A DNA stretch of 5,471 nucleotides, from positions 1 to 5,471 of the forward strand of contig JAJTIF010000430.1 of the NCBI GenBank assembly GCA_021299675.1, read 5' to 3'. The notes under the pieces are model-generated. The model searched no databases. It worked only from the letters and a program-made list of their open reading frames with translations, and was not told the DNA's origin. Below, piece by piece: positions 2,841 through 5,471 of the stretch (position 1 is its first letter; every line of letters begins with the position of its first letter). The position numbers were made by a program, and so were the translations under genes. This stretch comes from Pseudomonadota bacterium (lineage in GTDB: Bacteria > Bdellovibrionota > Bacteriovoracia > Bacteriovoracales > Bacteriovoracaceae).

Positions 2841-5471
2841 ATGAGCGAGCAAAACAATCAAGAACAATTCTCCTTCGTGGAAAACGAAAAATCAGTCCTG
2901 AAATTCTGGCAGGAGAAGAAAATTTTTAAGCGCTCGCTCGAGCAAACAAAAGCCCGCGCCCCCTATATTTTCTACGACGGTCCCCCCTTCGCCACTGGCC
3001 TTCCTCACCACGGCCACATCGTGGCTTCCACACTTAAAGATGTGGTGCCTCGCTACTTCACGATGAAAGGCTACTACGTAGACCGCCGCTTCGGCTGGGA
3101 CTGCCACGGGTTGCCGATTGAACAAGAGATCGATAAAAAATTTGGCATGTCCGCCGCCGACTACGTTGCTCAGCACGGGATCGCCTCGTACAACAAAGAG
3201 TGCCGCGGGATCGTCGACCGCTACGTATCGGAATGGGAAAAAACCATCGGCCGCTTGGGTCGCTGGGTGGATTTTGAAAACGATTATAAAACCATGGACC
3301 TCTCTTTCATGGAGAGCGTGTGGTGGGTGTTCAAATCAATCTGGGACAAGGGTCTCATCTATCAAGGTAACAAAATCGTCCCCTACTCGCCGGCGCTGCA
3401 AACAGCTCTCTCGAACTTCGAGGCGACACAGAACTACCAAGACATCCAAGACCCCGCGGTTACGGTGATGTTTAAATCTCTCTCCGAAGAGAACACCTTT
3501 TATCTGGCATGGACCACCACTCCCTGGACGCTGCCTTCGAACCTGGGCCTGTGTGTGCACCCCGAGGTCGACTACGTGAAGTTTCACGACGAAGAGAAAA
3601 ACATTTTCTACGTGATGGCCGAGGCGCGCGTAGAAGCCTACAAGAAACAGCTCAAAGGAAAAGTGGTTGAGACCTTTAAGGGCGCCACACTCAAAGGCAA
3701 AAAATACCAGCCTCTCTTTCCTTACTTCAATCATCTCCAAAAAGATGGCTACTTCGTGATCCTCAATGATGAATACGTCACGACGACCGATGGTACCGGT
3801 ATCGTTCATCAGGCTCCAGCTTTCGGTGAAGATGACATGCGCGTGATGAAAGCCGCAGGCCTAAAAGAAGTCGTCTGTCCGATGAACAACGCCGGTGAGT
3901 TCACTTCTGAAGTCACAGACTTCAAGGGTCAAAGCTTCAAGGACGCGGACAAAGACATCATCAAGATGCTCAAAGATCTTGGACTCATGTTTTATCAAGC
4001 GGTCCTCGTGCACAGCTACCCCATGTGCTACCGCACGGATAAACCTCTCATGTACCGGGCCATGCCCCAGTGGTATCTCGCCGTGGAAGAGATCAAAGAT
4101 AAAATGCTTAAGGCCAATGAGCAGATCAACTGGGTGCCGGCTCACATCAAAGAGGGCCGCTTCGGGAAGTGGCTTGAGAACGCCCGCGACTGGGCGATCT
4201 CACGCAACCGCTACTGGGGGACTCCGCTGCCCATCTGGCACAACGAGAGCAATGGAAAATTTATCTGCGTCGGCAGCATCAGTGAACTCGAGAAGCTATC
4301 TGGAAAAAAGATCACTGATCTCCACCGCGAGTTTGTCGATGACATCAGTTTTAAACTCACGGGTGAAGAGGGTGTATACAAGCGCATCCCTGAAGTTCTC
4401 GACTGCTGGTTCGAATCCGGCTCCATGCCCTACGCGCAACTGCACTATCCCTTCGAGAACAAAGAGATCTTCGAGAAAGGTTTTCCAGCGGAGTTCATCG
4501 CCGAAGGCCTGGATCAAACTCGCGGCTGGTTCTACACCTTAACCGTGCTCTCCGCCGCGCTCTTTGATAAACCGGCTTTTAATAACGTAATCGTGAATGG
4601 TCTCGTGCTCGCGGAAGATGGCCGCAAGATGAGTAAGCGTCTGAAGAACTATACCCAGCCCGACATCCTCATGGAGTCCCATGGTGCCGATGCGCTTCGT
4701 TTATATCTGATCAACTCTGGACTAGTACGCGGTGAAGAGCTGCGCTTCAGCGACGAGGGCGTGAAAGAGATGACTCGTCGAGTGCTCCTGCCCTGGTACA
4801 ACAGCTTCAAGTTCTTCAAGACCTACGCGGACGCCGATGGATGGGATGCACAAAAACACTCAGCGAAGTCGACCAACATCTTGGACCAGTGGATTCTCTC
4901 GAAGCTCCAGACATTGATCACTCAGGTGAACAGTGAGATGCAGGCCTATCGCCTCTACAATGTGATCCCTCCACTTTTCTCCTTTATCGAAGACCTCACC
5001 AACTGGTACATCCGTTTGAACCGCAGACGCTTTTGGGAAGAGGGACTGGAGGACGACAAGAAGGCCGCGTACACGACTCTTCATCTCACGCTTACGACAC
5101 TCTCGAAACTCATGGCGCCTTTTGCACCTTTCTTGAGCGAGTCAACCTTCAAGGAACTCACAGGACTTGAGTCCGTACACCTCGAGAGTTATCCAGAAGC
5201 AGAACGAAGTCTCATGAACCCCACTCTCGAAGAGGCCGTGGATAAGATGCAGCAAGTGATCCTCTTGGGGAGACAAAAGCGCATCCAAGAAAACGTGAAA
5301 GTAAAAACCCCTCTGCGCCGCCTGGACGTTATTCACCAAGACCAGACTCTGCTCAAAGAGATGAGTAAGCTCGAAGAGTTCATCAAGGGTGCCAAAACCG
5401 CCCGGCATGACGACGAGGGCATCGCTTTCGCGCAAAAAAAACAGTTTCCGGGTGAAGAAGTACCTGAAATA
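2841..5471 (+). CDS. ileS: Isoleucyl-tRNA synthetase, type 2 (3' partial; last ~28 codons doubtful)
   Basis: IleS charges tRNA-Ile with isoleucine in the cytoplasm and hydrolyses mischarged valine. The class I signature appears as ATGLPHHGH (51-59), followed by GWDCHGLPIE (85-94). The CP1 editing domain shows WTTTPWTLPSN (224-234) and GTGIVHQAPAFGEDD (318-332). Catalytic-core blocks CWFESGSMPYAQ (522-533) and EGLDQTRGWFYT (555-566) and the KMSKR loop (596-600) follow. The anticodon-binding domain starts near LDQW (681), with MAPFAPF near 758. These motifs mark the eukaryote-like form, usually about 1030-1050 residues; 877 codons are in the window with no stop. Convincing IleS similarity ends near residue 849 (KLEEFIK). 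Residues 850-877 do not look like IleS, and the same bases encode a LOG-family protein on the other strand. The usual HCWRC-like segment is MCYRT (395-399). The start is ATG with AAGGA seven bases upstream. Confidence 0.96.
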   Translation, partial: MSEQNNQEQFSFVENEKSVLKFWQEKKIFKRSLEQTKARAPYIFYDGPPFATGLPHHGHIVASTLKDVVPRYFTMKGYYVDRRFGWDCHGLPIEQEIDKKFGMSAADYVAQHGIASYNKECRGIVDRYVSEWEKTIGRLGRWVDFENDYKTMDLSFMESVWWVFKSIWDKGLIYQGNKIVPYSPALQTALSNFEATQNYQDIQDPAVTVMFKSLSEENTFYLAWTTTPWTLPSNLGLCVHPEVDYVKFHDEEKNIFYVMAEARVEAYKKQLKGKVVETFKGATLKGKKYQPLFPYFNHLQKDGYFVILNDEYVTTTDGTGIVHQAPAFGEDDMRVMKAAGLKEVVCPMNNAGEFTSEVTDFKGQSFKDADKDIIKMLKDLGLMFYQAVLVHSYPMCYRTDKPLMYRAMPQWYLAVEEIKDKMLKANEQINWVPAHIKEGRFGKWLENARDWAISRNRYWGTPLPIWHNESNGKFICVGSISELEKLSGKKITDLHREFVDDISFKLTGEEGVYKRIPEVLDCWFESGSMPYAQLHYPFENKEIFEKGFPAEFIAEGLDQTRGWFYTLTVLSAALFDKPAFNNVIVNGLVLAEDGRKMSKRLKNYTQPDILMESHGADALRLYLINSGLVRGEELRFSDEGVKEMTRRVLLPWYNSFKFFKTYADADGWDAQKHSAKSTNILDQWILSKLQTLITQVNSEMQAYRLYNVIPPLFSFIEDLTNWYIRLNRRRFWEEGLEDDKKAAYTTLHLTLTTLSKLMAPFAPFLSESTFKELTGLESVHLESYPEAERSLMNPTLEEAVDKMQQVILLGRQKRIQENVKVKTPLRRLDVIHQDQTLLKEMSKLEEFIKGAKTARHDDEGIAFAQKKQFPGEEVPEI
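5370..5389. other. Putative inverted junction between ileS and a LOG gene
   Basis: About 20 bases here serve both identities. On + they encode the plausible IleS residues LEEFIK; on minus they encode the LOG residues TLDELFE. To the left the + strand is good IleS and the minus strand is not LOG. To the right the minus strand is good LOG and the + strand is not IleS. Shared short sequence in inverted orientation is typical of amplification chimeras, k-mer misjoins or microhomology-mediated inversions. Exact borders cannot be set from this sequence alone. Confidence 0.55.
5370..5471 (-). CDS. LOG-family (lysine-decarboxylase-like) fragment
   Basis: Read on the minus strand, the last 102 bases of the window give 34 uninterrupted codons. 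They begin YFRYFFTRKLFFL, then RESDALVVM, and end PGGFGTLDELFE. This matches the core of LOG-family proteins (TIGR00730 type; phosphoribohydrolases acting on nucleoside 5'-monophosphates, including cytokinin activation). The conserved Arg-Lys before the nucleotide-binding strand and the PGGxGTxxE active-site motif are both present at the right spacing. The gene's 5' part would lie beyond the right edge. Below about 5370 the frame stays open to a stop at 5142-5144, but that part is the antisense of genuine ileS and no longer looks like LOG. The fragment therefore looks cut off at a junction inside the motif region. Identity rests on motif recognition without a search; a chance antisense match is possible but unlikely over this length. 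Confidence 0.7.

Noticed and set aside
3895..4542. 215-codon + strand ORF in another frame of ileS
   Set aside because: It lies wholly inside highly conserved ileS catalytic and editing motifs; its Ser/Arg/Thr-rich composition is typical of an out-of-frame shadow.
5142..5435. A 97-codon minus-strand ORF with a LOG motif taken as a whole gene inside ileS
   Set aside because: Only the part above about 5370 looks like LOG, and that similarity continues upstream past the TTG to the window edge. The part below is the antisense of well-conserved ileS. It was split into a LOG fragment plus shadow.
5370..5471. True sense/antisense dual coding of IleS and LOG
   Set aside because: The + strand residues 850-877 do not resemble IleS, so there is no evidence that both strands are constrained at once; a junction explains the data more simply.

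Overview
The window looks like chromosomal DNA of a Gram-negative bacterium with roughly balanced base composition. Two genes encode exported proteins with clear signal peptides, and the isoleucyl-tRNA synthetase is the eukaryote-like (type 2) form. Arrangement and gene style would fit the Bdellovibrionota or another former deltaproteobacterial group, but that placement is a weak inference. No mobile element, CRISPR array, rRNA or tRNA gene was seen.

Layout from left to right. (1) Positions 1-197 hold a promoter-like TATAAT at the very edge, then a run of inverted repeats that reads like a structured 5' leader. The leader includes a buried Shine-Dalgarno, a 10-codon TTG mini-ORF and two alternative hairpins sharing one arm. 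(2) Positions 198-368 (+) encode a 56-residue basic protein of unknown function with a repeated KSLRP motif. (3) Positions 365-2767 (-) form a tightly overlapping three-gene operon: an exported FecR-domain protein, Maf (dTTP/UTP pyrophosphatase type), and a small exported helical protein. Its last stop codon shares a CTAG with the stop of the small + strand ORF. (4) Positions 2768-2840 are the divergent intergenic region. (5) Positions 2841-5471 (+) carry ileS, which runs off the right edge.

The most notable point is at the right edge. The last ~100 bases, read on the minus strand, encode the active-site signature of a LOG-family (lysine-decarboxylase-like, TIGR00730-type) protein without interruption: an RYFFTRK segment followed by PGGFGTLDELFE. 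At the same place the + strand ileS frame stops looking like IleS. The two identities meet within about 20 bases that can be read both as IleS KLEEFIK and, in antisense, as LOG TLDELFE. This suggests an inverted join, either an assembly or amplification chimera or a true inversion breakpoint, rather than dual coding.

Functionally, ileS and maf are housekeeping genes (translation; nucleotide-pool hygiene or division control). The FecR-domain and helical proteins are probably periplasmic. The left leader plus small ORF is the part that known gene families explain least.
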